Positions 7,454-16,374 of a DNA stretch of 64,000 nt are shown here, in pieces. Under the pieces are notes generated by a model that was not told where the DNA came from, did no database searches, and worked only from the letters and a program-made list of their open reading frames with translations. Each line of letters starts with the position of its first letter. Position 1 is the first letter of the stretch. Position numbers and translations under genes: made by a program. This stretch comes from Chloroflexota bacterium (GTDB lineage Bacteria; Chloroflexota; UBA11872): NCBI GenBank assembly GCA_022821905.1, contig JAJECS010000017.1:1-64000 (forward strand), given 5' to 3'.

Positions 7454-7880
7454 TTGCGGATTTCCTAGTCGACCAGAATTCCTGCTCGGTTCCGGACCGA
7501 CACTCGGTGTTCAGATTGGCTTCGATTCATCCTACCGCCCAAACGGACCGTCGCCGTCTCTGGAATCGTCGGTCTATTTGGCCCTTGTTGATACGGGAGC
7601 GGTTGAGAGTTGTATTGACGCTGGCCTCGCTCTCCAGCTGGGTCTGCCAATCGTTGATCGGAGGCTGATGAGTGGCGTCAGCGGGCCCAGCGAGTTCAAT
7701 GTGCATGTCGCACAAATCCATGTCCCGATCCTGCCGTACACAATATATGGCCGGTTCGCGGGTGTTCATCTCGCGGCTGGCGGACAACCCCACCAAGCGC
7801 TGCTCGGCCGTACGTTCCTGCAACACTTTCTGCTGAGTTACGACGGCCGCACAGGTGATGTGATGGTGAGCAACGACTAG
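7440..7880 (+). CDS. Retropepsin-like aspartic protease domain protein
   Basis: A 146-residue protein with a retroviral-type aspartic protease motif, ALVDTGAVESCID (D51-T52-G53-A54), and the second-half signature LLGRTFLQHF, the hydrophobic-GR segment seen in single-domain bacterial retropepsin-like proteins. Such proteins would be active as dimers. There is no signal peptide, so it should be cytoplasmic. The upstream 82-residue protein is its coupled partner. Proteolytic activity is inferred from the DTGA motif only. Confidence 0.65.
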   Translation: MPTASCGFPSRPEFLLGSGPTLGVQIGFDSSYRPNGPSPSLESSVYLALVDTGAVESCIDAGLALQLGLPIVDRRLMSGVSGPSEFNVHVAQIHVPILPYTIYGRFAGVHLAAGGQPHQALLGRTFLQHFLLSYDGRTGDVMVSND

Positions 7881-7938
7881 GGACTGCGACCACGGACCGA
7901 CACGGTGAAGTGCGCGGCAATCTCCGGCGCCGACAGCC

Positions 7939-9006
7939 TCAGGTGATCTCCAGCATGCGCTCGATTGCCCGTCGGGCACGCGCGCGCACGCTTGGCTCCA
8001 CCTCGATCTGGTAGCGATTCTCCCGCAGGGACGCCAGCACTTCCTCGAGCGTGATCTCGTTCATGTGAGGGCAGCGCACCGAGCAGAGGCGGACCATTTC
8101 CTTGTCGTGCGCCTCGGCGGCGATGTTGTCGCCCATGCTGCACTCGGTCAGCAGCAGGTAGCGGGGCGCGTCGGTCTCGGTCACGTAGCGGGACATGGCG
8201 CCGGTCGATCCCGAGAAGTCGGATGCCGCCACGACCTCAGGGCTGCACTCCGGGTGCGCCAGCACCACCACGTCGGGAAACTGCGCCCGCACGTCGCGGA
8301 TGTCCTGCACCGTGAACTGCTCGTGGACCTCGCACCGTCCATGCCAGCCCACAATTTCGTAGCGCAGGCCGTTGGACTCGTCCGCTGCGCGGCGCTCCTG
8401 GGGCACCGGCTGCGCGCTGGGAAACACGATCTGCTTGGACGAAGACGCCGCCACGTTGCGGGCCAGGTATTCGTCGGGCAGGAAGATCACCTGCTCCGCG
8501 TCCAGCGACTCCACCACCTGTGCCGCGTTGCTGGAGGTGCAACAGACGTCGGACTCCGCCTTCACGTCGGCGTAGGTGTTCACGTAGGTCACCACCGGCG
8601 TGCCCGGATAGCGGCGGCGCAGCTCGCGCACGTCCGCCGCCGTGATGGAGGCGGCCAGCGAGCATCCGGCGCGCTGGGCCGGGAGCAGCACCGTGCGATC
8701 GGGGTTGAGGATCTTGGCTGTCTCGGCCATGAACCGGACGCCGCAAAAGACGATGGGGTCGGCCTCGGTGGTGGCGGCGATGCGGCTGAGCTCCAGCGAG
8801 TCCCCGGTGTAGTCGCACACGGAGTGGAACAGCGCCGGCTCCATGTAGTTGTGGCCCAGGATCACGGCGCCGCGCTCACGCTTGAGTCGATTGATGCGGT
8901 AAGCCAGCTCGGCCTTGAGCGCCAGCTCCGGCTCGGGCACCACGTCGGCAAGCTTGGACCGAAGGTCGCGGTAGGTGTCCTCGATGGAGGGAGTTTCGAC
9001 AGTCAT
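7939..9006 (-). CDS. nadA: Quinolinate synthase
   Basis: A 355-residue [4Fe-4S] enzyme that condenses iminoaspartate with dihydroxyacetone phosphate in NAD synthesis. Cluster cysteines are recognisable in RAGCSLAAS (C115), HPECSPEV and the C-terminal CSVRCPHMN. GHNYMEPALFHSV and YVNTYADVKAESDVCCTS are family blocks. The ATG at 9006 was chosen because the longer frame to 9597 is antisense to pfkA. nadB and nadC are not nearby. It lies downstream of the PFK gene, separated by a hairpin repeat. Confidence 0.93.
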   Translation of the reverse strand: MTVETPSIEDTYRDLRSKLADVVPEPELALKAELAYRINRLKRERGAVILGHNYMEPALFHSVCDYTGDSLELSRIAATTEADPIVFCGVRFMAETAKILNPDRTVLLPAQRAGCSLAASITAADVRELRRRYPGTPVVTYVNTYADVKAESDVCCTSSNAAQVVESLDAEQVIFLPDEYLARNVAASSSKQIVFPSAQPVPQERRAADESNGLRYEIVGWHGRCEVHEQFTVQDIRDVRAQFPDVVVLAHPECSPEVVAASDFSGSTGAMSRYVTETDAPRYLLLTECSMGDNIAAEAHDKEMVRLCSVRCPHMNEITLEEVLASLRENRYQIEVEPSVRARARRAIERMLEIT

Positions 9007-9158
9007 GGCATTCGGCGCCGCGCCCGCTGCGGCGGATCCGCCGGCTGGGACTGATCGCCGGCGACGCACGGGCGTTCGGACGATGGGCTCTGCCGAGCCG
9101 AAGTGGTTAGAGATTCTCGCACGCGCCGCGCCGAGATACGAAATCGCGCGAGAAAACT

Positions 9159-9196
9159 CCTTCCCCCTGCAAGGGGGAAGGTTGGGATGGGGGTCG
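9159..9196. repeat. Dispersed hairpin repeat, CCTTCCCCCT family
   Basis: A perfect 10-bp stem CCTTCCCCCT / AGGGGGAAGG (9159-9181, GCA loop) is followed by TTGGGATGGGGGTCGAC. The same sequence, including the tail, recurs inverted at 37216-37253. On the minus strand the hairpin is followed by AGTTTTC, so here it could also terminate the PFK transcript before nadA. Confidence 0.7.
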
Positions 9197-9241
9197 ACGC
9201 CTACCGGCCACGGGGATGCATCGCCCCGCCGCTCAGTCCCG

Positions 9242-10273
9242 CTAGTCGAACAAATCCAGCAAGGCCAGGTAGCTCGCGTCCAGCCGGCGCGTGCGGCCGG
9301 CGACATCGGCCAAGGGCACCGGCACGATGCGGTTGCGCTGCAGGGCGGTGAGCATGCCGTGGTGGCCCGATGCCAGGGAGTCGACCGCCGCAACTCCGCA
9401 GCGCGTGCCCAGGACGCGGTCGAACGGCGTGGGCGGTCCACCGCGCTGCGTATAGCCCAGGACCACCGCGGGAACGCTGCGTCCCAGGGCGCGCTCCAGC
9501 GCACCGGCGGCCGCGTGGCCCAAGCCGCGCGCCGAGAGCTGCACGTGGCCAAACTCGTCGGAGGCGTGGGCCTCCGCCGGATCGACCTCGAGGTCAACGA
9601 TCTCGGCGCCCTCGGCCACCACGATCACGCTGAACGGCAAGTCGCGGGCGGCGCGGCATTCCACGTGCGACACCAGGGTTGCAAGCTCGATGGGCCGCTC
9701 GGGTACCGCGATGTAGTCGGCCCGGCCTGCCAGGCCGCCTGCGGCCGCCAGCCAGCCGGCGTCCCGGCCCATGGTCTCCACCACCACCACACGTCGATGC
9801 GAAACGGCAGTGGTCCGGACCCGGCCCACGGCGTTGGAGACGGTGGTGACAGCGGTGTCGAAGCCGATGCACACGTCGGTTTCCGGGACGTCGTTGTCGA
9901 TCGTCTTGGGAATGCCCACGACGGCGTCGCCCTCTGCGGCCATGGCGCCCGCGACGGAGAGCGTGTCATCCCCGCCGATGACCACCAGCCCGTGCAACTC
10001 GAGGTCGTCGAACACCGCACGGGCCTTGGCGAACGACGCCGGATCGCGCAGCGGGTTTGTGCGCGATGAGCCCAGCATCGTGCCGCCCTCGGCCAGCATG
10101 GGGTCCGTGGCCTCGATCGTCAGCGGCTCGGCCTCGCCCGCGAGCACGCCGGCCCATCCCTCGCGGAAGCCGAGCGCGGTCCAGCCGTGGCGCACCGCCT
10201 GGCGCACCACGCCGCGTATGGCGGCGTTGAGCCCCGGACAGTCGCCACCGCCGGTCAGGACGCCGATGTGCAT
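9242..10273 (-). CDS. 6-phosphofructokinase, probably PPi-dependent
   Basis: A 343-residue PfkA-family enzyme of glycolysis. It has the GVLTGGGDCPGLN nucleotide loop, PKTIDNDVP, MGRDAGW and YTQRGGPPTPFDR. The donor-discriminating motif reads IGGDDTLSVA. An Asp following GGD, rather than Gly, is the mark of pyrophosphate-dependent members, so PPi rather than ATP is the likely phosphoryl donor. This is inferred from the motif and not tested. Start at ATG 10273, where the family N-terminus begins. Confidence 0.88.
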   Translation of the reverse strand: MHIGVLTGGGDCPGLNAAIRGVVRQAVRHGWTALGFREGWAGVLAGEAEPLTIEATDPMLAEGGTMLGSSRTNPLRDPASFAKARAVFDDLELHGLVVIGGDDTLSVAGAMAAEGDAVVGIPKTIDNDVPETDVCIGFDTAVTTVSNAVGRVRTTAVSHRRVVVVETMGRDAGWLAAAGGLAGRADYIAVPERPIELATLVSHVECRAARDLPFSVIVVAEGAEIVDLEVDPAEAHASDEFGHVQLSARGLGHAAAGALERALGRSVPAVVLGYTQRGGPPTPFDRVLGTRCGVAAVDSLASGHHGMLTALQRNRIVPVPLADVAGRTRRLDASYLALLDLFD

Positions 10274-10478
10274 GGCGCGTCGCCTGGACCCAGGCTCAGT
10301 CTTGAGAGTGCCGCCCCAGAGTACCGCCGACGGGGTGGGTGCTGGGTCGCTTTGACCCAGAAGAGCTAACGGTGCGTATTGCAGCCGACCGTTGCGCGGT
10401 GCGCGACGCTCGCAAGCCTTGTGACCTTACGGCAACGCCGACTACGAATCGGCTGTCACAGTCGCGTTGTCAGCGGAA

Positions 10479-10763
10479 TCAGCCGTGTAAGTCGATGAGT
10501 CGGCGAAGTCCGTCTACCCCGATACCAGTCTGTTTCGGCCCGAGGATCTCGCGTAGGGTGCCGCGTGGGATCGGCTTATTCCGCTTGTGTTTCTTGGTCG
10601 GAATGACCGTGACCCGGGTTTCAGGTCTACCGTCTACAAGAAAGGACTATCGATAGACGGCACCGTGCTTTGATGCTCGACTCTTGTGCCAGCCGTCGCG
10701 ATCTAGCAACCGCTCCAGCATGGCGCAGGTTATCGCGGGGAGCCCCGCACGGCTGGCGACGGC
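10479..10763 (-). pseudogene. Broken HicA-type toxin gene
   Basis: Reading the minus strand from 10763 gives a HicA-like sequence: LPAITCAMLERLLDRDGW, then SKHGAVYR, an in-frame TAG (10649-10647), and then ETRVTVIPTKKHKRNKPIP, RGTLREILGPKQTGIG and LIDLHG before a final TGA. The frame is the same on both sides of the TAG, so one stop codon has split it. There is also no ATG, GTG or TTG before the conserved LPAIT. It lies 9 bp behind an intact HicB-like gene in antitoxin-toxin order. It was not reported as an open frame because of the stop. Confidence 0.65.
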
Positions 10764-10772
10764 TCAATCCCG

Positions 10773-11114
10773 CTATGCCGTGGCCAAGGCTGCCGTCGAC
10801 TGCGGTGAGTCGATCTGCATTGAGAGTATTTGCGTGAACAATGGGGCATCGCGGCTGATTGGCACGGGCCGCTCGACTTCCTGCGGCACTGAGTCCTCGT
10901 AGACCTTAATTCCGCGTGCCTCGAAAAACCGCTCGCGTTCGCCGACATCTTCCAGCCCGTTAAGGTGGAGAACGACGAGATCGATCAGTTCTTCGTGAAC
11001 TTCGTCAACGGATTCCCCGAATGTGGCCGTTCCCAGCTCCACACAACGGCCAACCCACTGCTCGCCCTCGCGCTGGATTTCCACGGTCAGAATGACAAGT
11101 TTGTCTCCCGCCAT
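10773..11114 (-). CDS. HicB-like antitoxin
   Basis: A 113-residue protein whose first 70 residues match the HicB partial RNase-H fold: VILTVEIQREGEQWVGRC, then ELGTATFGESVDEVHEEL. Such proteins neutralise HicA mRNA interferases and often bind their own promoter. Here the C-terminal part has no obvious helix-turn-helix or RHH. The downstream toxin reading frame is broken, so this antitoxin may be an orphan. Start at ATG 11114, where homology begins; an upstream in-frame GTG at 11171 is less likely. Confidence 0.7.
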   Translation of the reverse strand: MAGDKLVILTVEIQREGEQWVGRCVELGTATFGESVDEVHEELIDLVVLHLNGLEDVGERERFFEARGIKVYEDSVPQEVERPVPISRDAPLFTQILSMQIDSPQSTAALATA

Positions 11115-11271
11115 CTCGGTCTCCCAATGGCCAGCAGCTGATGCCAGGCCGCTGGGCGGCCAAGCGTACACCAGGGTAGATCAAGCGTCGGTGACCAAAA
11201 GACCTGCGCCAGGGTCGTGGTTTCAGGTGGAAAATACTCAGCCGCGCGCCGGCACCGTGCGAATCGCTACC

Positions 11272-11880
11272 ATGACCTCGATACGGCCAGCCCCAAGCAT
11301 TCGAGGTGCCGTGGATACTCTTACGGCGCTGCGCGATCGGCGCAGCATCAACGCCCTGACGGCGGACGTGCCGTCGCCGGCCGCCATTCAACGGCTGATC
11401 GACGTGGCCGTCTGGGCGCCCAACCATCGCATGACCGAACCCTGGCGGTTCCACGTTCTCGCCGGGGACGCGCGCCGGACGGTCGGCGAGGCCATCAGCG
11501 ACGGTTTGCGCGACGAGCTCGACGCCAACGATCCGATCGCCGCCGGCGAGATCAAGGGCGCCCGCGCCAAGCTCACGCGCGCGCCGGTCGTCATCGTCGT
11601 CAGCCACCCGCGCGCCGACGACCCGGTGATGGACCTGGAGGACTACGCCGCCTGCTGCTGCGCGGTGCAGAACATGCTGCTGGCGGCCCACGCCGAAGGC
11701 CTGGCCGCCAAGTGGCGAACCGGCGCCATGTGCGACTACGTCGCCAGCCGGAAGGCGCTTGGCATCGGCGACACGGACCGGCTCGTCGGGTTCATCTATC
11801 TCGGCTATCCGTCGCCCAACGCGCCACCCGACACGCGGGAGCGGACGACGCCTGACGTCGCCTGGCTTGGTTGGGACTGA
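11272..11880 (+). CDS. Nitroreductase family protein
   Basis: A 202-residue FMN-dependent oxidoreductase of the nitroreductase/BluB fold. RDRRSINALTADVPS provides the Arg-Arg-Ser flavin phosphate contacts, WAPNHRMTEPWRFHV is the second flavin motif, and AAHAEGLAAKWRTG plus VGFIYLGYP mark the C-terminal half. The physiological substrate is unknown. ATG 11272 is used; GTG 11311, just before DTLTALRDRRS, is an alternative. The stop at 11880 is 5 bp before the amidase start, so the two form an operon. Confidence 0.82.
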   Translation: MTSIRPAPSIRGAVDTLTALRDRRSINALTADVPSPAAIQRLIDVAVWAPNHRMTEPWRFHVLAGDARRTVGEAISDGLRDELDANDPIAAGEIKGARAKLTRAPVVIVVSHPRADDPVMDLEDYAACCCAVQNMLLAAHAEGLAAKWRTGAMCDYVASRKALGIGDTDRLVGFIYLGYPSPNAPPDTRERTTPDVAWLGWD

Positions 11881-11885
11881 CGTCG

Positions 11886-13313
11886 GTGACTGACGCCACG
11901 GACTTGTGGCGATTCACCCTGGTCGAGATCGGTGAGCGCATTGCCAGCGGCGAGGTCAGCCCGGTCGAGGTGACTCGCGCCTGTCTGGCGCGCACCGAGC
12001 GGCTGAGCCCGGCGCTCAACGCGACCACCACGATCCTCGGCGAGCAGGCGCTGGAGGCCGCGCGTCAAGCCGAACGCGAGATCGTCGGGGGGACGTATCG
12101 CGGGCCGTTGCACGGCGTCCCGATCGGCATCAAGGACTTGGCCGACGTGGCGGGAGCGCCGACCACGGTTGGCTCGCACGTCTTCGACGGCCACATCGCC
12201 GAGCGGGACAGCACCCTGGTGCGCCAGCTCAAGCGGGCCGGCGCGGTCATCATCGCCAAGCTGAACTGCGACGAGATGGCCCTGCACCCGACCGGCGCGA
12301 TCTCCCAGTTTGGACCGGGCCTCAACCCGTGGGACACGTCGCGCGCCAGCGGCGGATCGAGCAGCGGGTCCGGCGTCGCGGTGGCGGCGGGCATGATGTT
12401 CGCCGCGCTCGGATCGGACACGGGCGGGTCCATTCGCATTCCGGCCGCCGCCTGCGGCGTGGTCGGCATCAAGCCCACGTACGGCCGCGTGAGCCTCGAC
12501 GGCGTGCGGCAACTGGCCCCGACCTTCGACACGCCGGGACCGATGGCCCGCACCACCCTGGACGCGGTGCTGATGCTGCGCGCCATGGTGGACCCGGGCG
12601 ATGAGGCGCGCATCGGCGAGGCCAACAGCCTCACGCACCTCGCTCCCGACGCGGACGCCGACCTCGACGGCCTGCGCCTCGGCGTGCCGTCGAGCTATTT
12701 CTTCGAGGAAATCGACCCCGAGATCGAGCGCATCGTGCGAGGCGCCATCGACGCGTTGGCCCGGCTGGGCGCCGAGTTGGTGGCCGTCGAGCTGTCGTCG
12801 CTGCCGCAGGTGATCGAGTCCCATTGGGGCATCATGATTCTCGAATCCCACGCCTCGATCTCGGCGGCGACGGGCGGTGACCTGTCCCTGGTCGGCGAAG
12901 CCGTGCGGGAGCGCCTCGCGGCCGGTCTAGAGTTTCTAGATCTGGACCCCCGAGACTCCGCCGTGACGCTCGGACGCCTGCGGGCCATGCGCGACGACGC
13001 GATGGCCGACTACCGGCGTGCCACGAGCCAGGTGGACGCCCTGGTGACGCCTGCCATTCCGCGCTCGCCCGTGCCGATCGCGCAGGCGCTCACCGACTTC
13101 ACCTGGATGGGTCGCTATACGCGGTGCTTCAACGGCACGCACGAGCCGGTGGTGTGTTTGCCCTGCGGCCGTGGGTCCGACGGCATGCCGGTGGGGATGC
13201 AAATCGTCGCCGCCAAGTACCGCGAACGCACCGCGGTGCGCATTGCGCTGGCCTACGAGCGCAGCGGCGACGCGCCGGTACTCGGGTGGCCGCCCGAGCC
13301 TCCGCTCCAGTGA
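11886..13313 (+). CDS. Amidase signature family protein (GatA-like)
   Basis: A 475-residue amidase with the complete Ser-cisSer-Lys machinery: GVPIGIKDL (catalytic Lys), the GGSSSGSG glycine/serine-rich signature and the nucleophile loop GSDTGGSIRIP. Its length and TYGRVS, DTPGPMARTT blocks fit GatA-type amidases, but gatB and gatC are not adjacent. It may therefore be a general amidase and not the tRNA amidotransferase subunit. The likely start is GTG 11886; a TTG at 11871 is possible. Confidence 0.85.
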   Translation: MTDATDLWRFTLVEIGERIASGEVSPVEVTRACLARTERLSPALNATTTILGEQALEAARQAEREIVGGTYRGPLHGVPIGIKDLADVAGAPTTVGSHVFDGHIAERDSTLVRQLKRAGAVIIAKLNCDEMALHPTGAISQFGPGLNPWDTSRASGGSSSGSGVAVAAGMMFAALGSDTGGSIRIPAAACGVVGIKPTYGRVSLDGVRQLAPTFDTPGPMARTTLDAVLMLRAMVDPGDEARIGEANSLTHLAPDADADLDGLRLGVPSSYFFEEIDPEIERIVRGAIDALARLGAELVAVELSSLPQVIESHWGIMILESHASISAATGGDLSLVGEAVRERLAAGLEFLDLDPRDSAVTLGRLRAMRDDAMADYRRATSQVDALVTPAIPRSPVPIAQALTDFTWMGRYTRCFNGTHEPVVCLPCGRGSDGMPVGMQIVAAKYRERTAVRIALAYERSGDAPVLGWPPEPPLQ

Positions 13314-13413
13314 ATCAAGGCCGGTCCCCTCTCGCTGGATGAGACCTTTGCGAACTCCAGCCGGGCTTGGGGATAACCGGGCGCATCCTGTCCGCCCCCA
13401 GATTCAATGAAGG

Positions 13414-13505
13414 GTGGATTCCCGCCTTCGCGGGAATGACGGAAGGGTTACGCAACGGGCTCTTGATGGGCGAGGACTAGAGCCTGCCCCGTACTTGATA
13501 CGGGG
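13414..13505. repeat. Dispersed palindromic repeats, GGATTCCCGC family
   Basis: The short form, GGATTCCCGCCTTCGCGGGAAT followed by GAC (13414-13440), is followed at 13480-13505 by the inner stem GAGCCTGCCCCGTACTTGATACGGGG, which is part of the longer composite copies at 26370 and 28222. This fills most of the spacer between the convergent amidase and the YbjQ-like gene. ATTCCC-N8-GGGAAT is formally like Neisseria dRS3 repeats. Confidence 0.75.
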
Positions 13506-13534
13506 GTGAGGGTGACGCCCGGCGCGCCCGCGAG

Positions 13535-13858
13535 CTAGTCCTTGGCCGCGGTGCGGACGGCGGTGCCGTAGGCCAGCAGCTCGGCCACGCCCTGCATCAC
13601 GTCGGCGGCGTTGTAGCGCACGCCCACGATGGCGTCGGCGCCCAGCGACTCGGCGTGGGCGACCATGCGCTCCACCGCCTCGTGGCGGGCCTGCGCCAGC
13701 AGCTCCGCGTACTCGCGTACCTCGCCGCCCCTGATGCTGCGAAGCCCAGCCATGACGTCGCGGCCGATGCCGCGCGCCCGCACGCTGTTGCCCTGCACGA
13801 TCCCCAGGGTCTCGGTGATCTCCCGGCCCGAAATCTCCAACGTGGTCACCACGATCAT
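13535..13858 (-). CDS. YbjQ/UPF0145 family protein
   Basis: A 107-residue protein of the YbjQ/heavy-metal-binding-like family. It has VTTLEISGREITETLGIVQGNSV at the N-terminus and the conserved SLGADAIVGVRYN block. These form small pentameric assemblies of unknown function. The ATG at 13858 overlaps the stop of the KDG kinase gene by ATGA, so it is co-translated with it. The longer frame to 13945 is overlap and was rejected. Confidence 0.85.
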   Translation of the reverse strand: MIVVTTLEISGREITETLGIVQGNSVRARGIGRDVMAGLRSIRGGEVREYAELLAQARHEAVERMVAHAESLGADAIVGVRYNAADVMQGVAELLAYGTAVRTAAKD

Positions 13859-14883
13859 TCCGTCACCTCCGATGCGTTCCGGTCGGCGTCCGATCCGCCG
13901 GCAACTGTTTCCAACACGTTCAGCGTCCGCAGCACATCGTCCCACCGCAGCTCGGCGGCCCGCGCCACGATCTCGGGGCGCTGTGGGAGTCCGTGCAGCG
14001 GTCCAGGCTTTTCGACTTTCAGGCCGGCGACCAGGGTCCCGAAGCGCGCGCAGGTCGTCAGGCCCGCGCCCGCCAGGCGCCCCGCCAGGAATCCGCCGAC
14101 GAATGCGTCGCCGGCCCCCTGCGGTCCCTGAATGCGCCGCGCCACGTGCGGCAGCCGCACGGTTTCATCCGCCGTGGCCGCGAACGCGCCGTCCTCCGCC
14201 ATCGTGACCGCCACAATCTCCGCCCCCTGGTCCAAAAAGTAGCGCGCCGCGTCCTCGGGGTCGCGAAGGCCCGCCACGGCCAACGACTCATCCGGCGCGC
14301 CGCAAAAGACGAGGTTTGCGTCCGGCAGGACCTCGTGCATCGCTTCCGCCGCGGCCTCTCCGGACCAGATTTGCGGGCGAAAGTTGATATCCAGCGAAAC
14401 CAGGATGCCGTGATCGCGGGCGCGCTCGGCCAGGCGCCGGGTCGCGGCCCGCGACGACGCCGATATGGCCTGCGAGATGCCGCTCAAGTGCACCAGCCGC
14501 ACGCCGTCCAGGTCCACCCGGTCCACGTCGGCGGGCGCGATGGTCGATGCCGCGCTGCCCTTCCGCCAGTACCAGATCTGGTAGCTGGCGTCGGCGGCGT
14601 GCTCGGCGACGTAAAGGCCGGTTGGGCCACCGCCGCGCCCCACGTAGCGCTGGTCGACCCCGAGGCCGGCCCAGTCTTCGAGCAGATAGTCGCCGAACGG
14701 ATCGTCGCCGACCTTGGTAAGGATCGCGCACGGCAGGCCCAGCCGGCCCAGCGCAACGGCCACGTTGAGCACGTCGCCGGAGTTCGAGCGCTTGATCGTT
14801 TCCACACGCGACAGCGGCTTGGGACCGGCCAGCTCGACCATGACCTCGCCGGCCGCGATCACCGCCGGCGCTCTCCGGGGCAT
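13855..14883 (-). CDS. PfkB-family sugar kinase, KDG kinase-like
   Basis: A 342-residue ribokinase-fold kinase. The N-terminal GEVMVELAGP and NSGDVLNVAVALGRLG segments and the C-terminal GPQGAGDAFVGGFLAG, with the catalytic Asp of GAGD, are diagnostic. The YQIWYWRKGSAAS segment resembles 2-dehydro-3-deoxygluconate kinases, which act in uronate and Entner-Doudoroff-type sugar breakdown. Substrate specificity is inferred. Transcribed with the YbjQ-like gene and 18 bp downstream of lpdA. Confidence 0.82.
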   Translation of the reverse strand: MPRRAPAVIAAGEVMVELAGPKPLSRVETIKRSNSGDVLNVAVALGRLGLPCAILTKVGDDPFGDYLLEDWAGLGVDQRYVGRGGGPTGLYVAEHAADASYQIWYWRKGSAASTIAPADVDRVDLDGVRLVHLSGISQAISASSRAATRRLAERARDHGILVSLDINFRPQIWSGEAAAEAMHEVLPDANLVFCGAPDESLAVAGLRDPEDAARYFLDQGAEIVAVTMAEDGAFAATADETVRLPHVARRIQGPQGAGDAFVGGFLAGRLAGAGLTTCARFGTLVAGLKVEKPGPLHGLPQRPEIVARAAELRWDDVLRTLNVLETVAGGSDADRNASEVTE

Positions 14884-14901
14884 TAGCCCGGCGCTGCGAC
14901 G

Positions 14902-16320
14902 CTAGGACGCCCGCGCACGGGCGCGTCGCTGCGGCAGGTGCAACGGTTGGTTGATCGCCTGCCACGCCGCCTCGGCCGAGGCTTCGGGGAACGTCGGGTG
15001 CGCGTGGATCGTCTCGCGCAGGTCGTCCAGCGTGGCATCAAGCTGCAGCGCCAGCGCGCCCTCGGCGATGATGTCGCTCGCCGCCGGACCGATCACGTGC
15101 ATTCCCAGCAGCCGTCCATTCGCGGCGTCGGCCACCAGCTTCACGAAGCCGTCGGTGTCGCCAAATGCCCGGGCGCGGCCCAGCGCCTGGAAGGGGAAGC
15201 TCCCCACGATGACCTCGCCGTGCCGCTCGCGCGCGTCGGCCTCGGTGAGCCCCACGCTGGCGATCTCGGGATGGGTGAAGGTGCACGCCGGCACGACGTC
15301 GTCGTGGTAGACGGCCGAGCCGCCCATGACGTTCTCCGCCGCGACCACGCCCTGGTGCGAGGCCACGTGCGCCAGCAGCCGCTGACCCGTCACGTCGCCG
15401 ATGGCGTAGATATCGGGATTGTTGGTGCGCATGGCGCCGTCCACGGGAATGCCCTGCGCGCTGTGCGTCACGCCCATGCGGTCGAGCCCCAGGTTCAGCG
15501 CGTTGGCCCGGCGCCCCGTGGCCATCAGCACGTGGGTGGCGTCCACCTCTGATGTCTCGTCATCACCTCGCAGGCTGACCCGCAGCCCGCCCTCGCGCTC
15601 GGCGATGGACTCGATGCGTGTGCCGTCGCGAACGGTCACGCCCTGCTGCACCAGGATCTTGCGCAGGGCCGCGCTCACGTCGGCGTCTTCGTTGGGGACC
15701 ACCGTGGGGAGCATCTCGACCAGCGTGACCTCGCTCCCCAGGAGCGCAAACAGCGTGGCCCACTCGACGCCCACGGCGCCCGCGCCGGCCACCACGATCT
15801 GCGCGGGCGGCTCTTCCAGCTCGAACGCGCCGTCGCTGTCGATGACGCCCGGCAGGTCCGTGCCCGGAACCGGAGGCATCACCGACGACGAGCCGCTGGC
15901 GATGATCACCTTCGGCGCCATCACCAGGTCGCCGCGGTCGCCCATGTCCACTTCGACGACGCCCGCGCCCGCGAGCGTGCCGTAGCCGCGAATCACCGTG
16001 ACTCCGGCGGCACTCAGCAGGCCGCCCACCCCGCGCACGAGCTGGCGCACAATGCGGTCCTTGCGCGCGCGCATGGCCGGATAGTCGGCCTCCACGCCCG
16101 ATACGTTGACGCCGAAGGCGCCCGCATGGAGCGCGAGCTGGTAGACCTCGGCGCTGCGGAGGAGGGCTTTGGACGGAATGCAGCCCCGCAGCAGGCAGAC
16201 GCCGCCAACCTCTTCGGCCTCGACCAGCGCGACGCTGGCCCCAAGCGCGGCGGCTCGAAGGGCCGCCACGTAGCCGCCCGGACCGCCGCCGAGCACGCAC
16301 ACATCCGCCGTTACGGGCAT
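14902..16320 (-). CDS. lpdA: Dihydrolipoyl dehydrogenase
   Basis: A 472-residue FAD disulfide oxidoreductase (E3). It has the GGGPGGYVAALRA FAD loop, the redox disulfide in GGVCLLRGCIPSKALL, a second Rossmann GAGAVGVEWA and the catalytic HPTFPEASAE near the C-terminus. It re-oxidises lipoyl groups of 2-oxoacid dehydrogenases or the glycine cleavage system. No E1 or E2 genes are adjacent. The active-site CLLRGC differs from the usual CLNxGC by one residue, which is tolerated in the family. The ATG at 16320 fits the family N-terminus. Confidence 0.9.
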   Translation of the reverse strand: MPVTADVCVLGGGPGGYVAALRAAALGASVALVEAEEVGGVCLLRGCIPSKALLRSAEVYQLALHAGAFGVNVSGVEADYPAMRARKDRIVRQLVRGVGGLLSAAGVTVIRGYGTLAGAGVVEVDMGDRGDLVMAPKVIIASGSSSVMPPVPGTDLPGVIDSDGAFELEEPPAQIVVAGAGAVGVEWATLFALLGSEVTLVEMLPTVVPNEDADVSAALRKILVQQGVTVRDGTRIESIAEREGGLRVSLRGDDETSEVDATHVLMATGRRANALNLGLDRMGVTHSAQGIPVDGAMRTNNPDIYAIGDVTGQRLLAHVASHQGVVAAENVMGGSAVYHDDVVPACTFTHPEIASVGLTEADARERHGEVIVGSFPFQALGRARAFGDTDGFVKLVADAANGRLLGMHVIGPAASDIIAEGALALQLDATLDDLRETIHAHPTFPEASAEAAWQAINQPLHLPQRRARARAS

Positions 16321-16374
16321 GGCATCGTCCGGGTCGTTAGAGCGGACCGCATTGTAGAAGGCGGGCGCGCTCGC

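Noticed and set aside
10684-10902. 72-codon plus-strand frame across the HicA/HicB junction
   Set aside because: Antisense to the HicB gene and HicA remnant, which explain the sequence better.
11871-13313. Assignment of the amidase as GatA of the tRNA amidotransferase
   Set aside because: The catalytic triad fits, but gatB and gatC are absent here and general amidases share the motifs, so no gene symbol was given.
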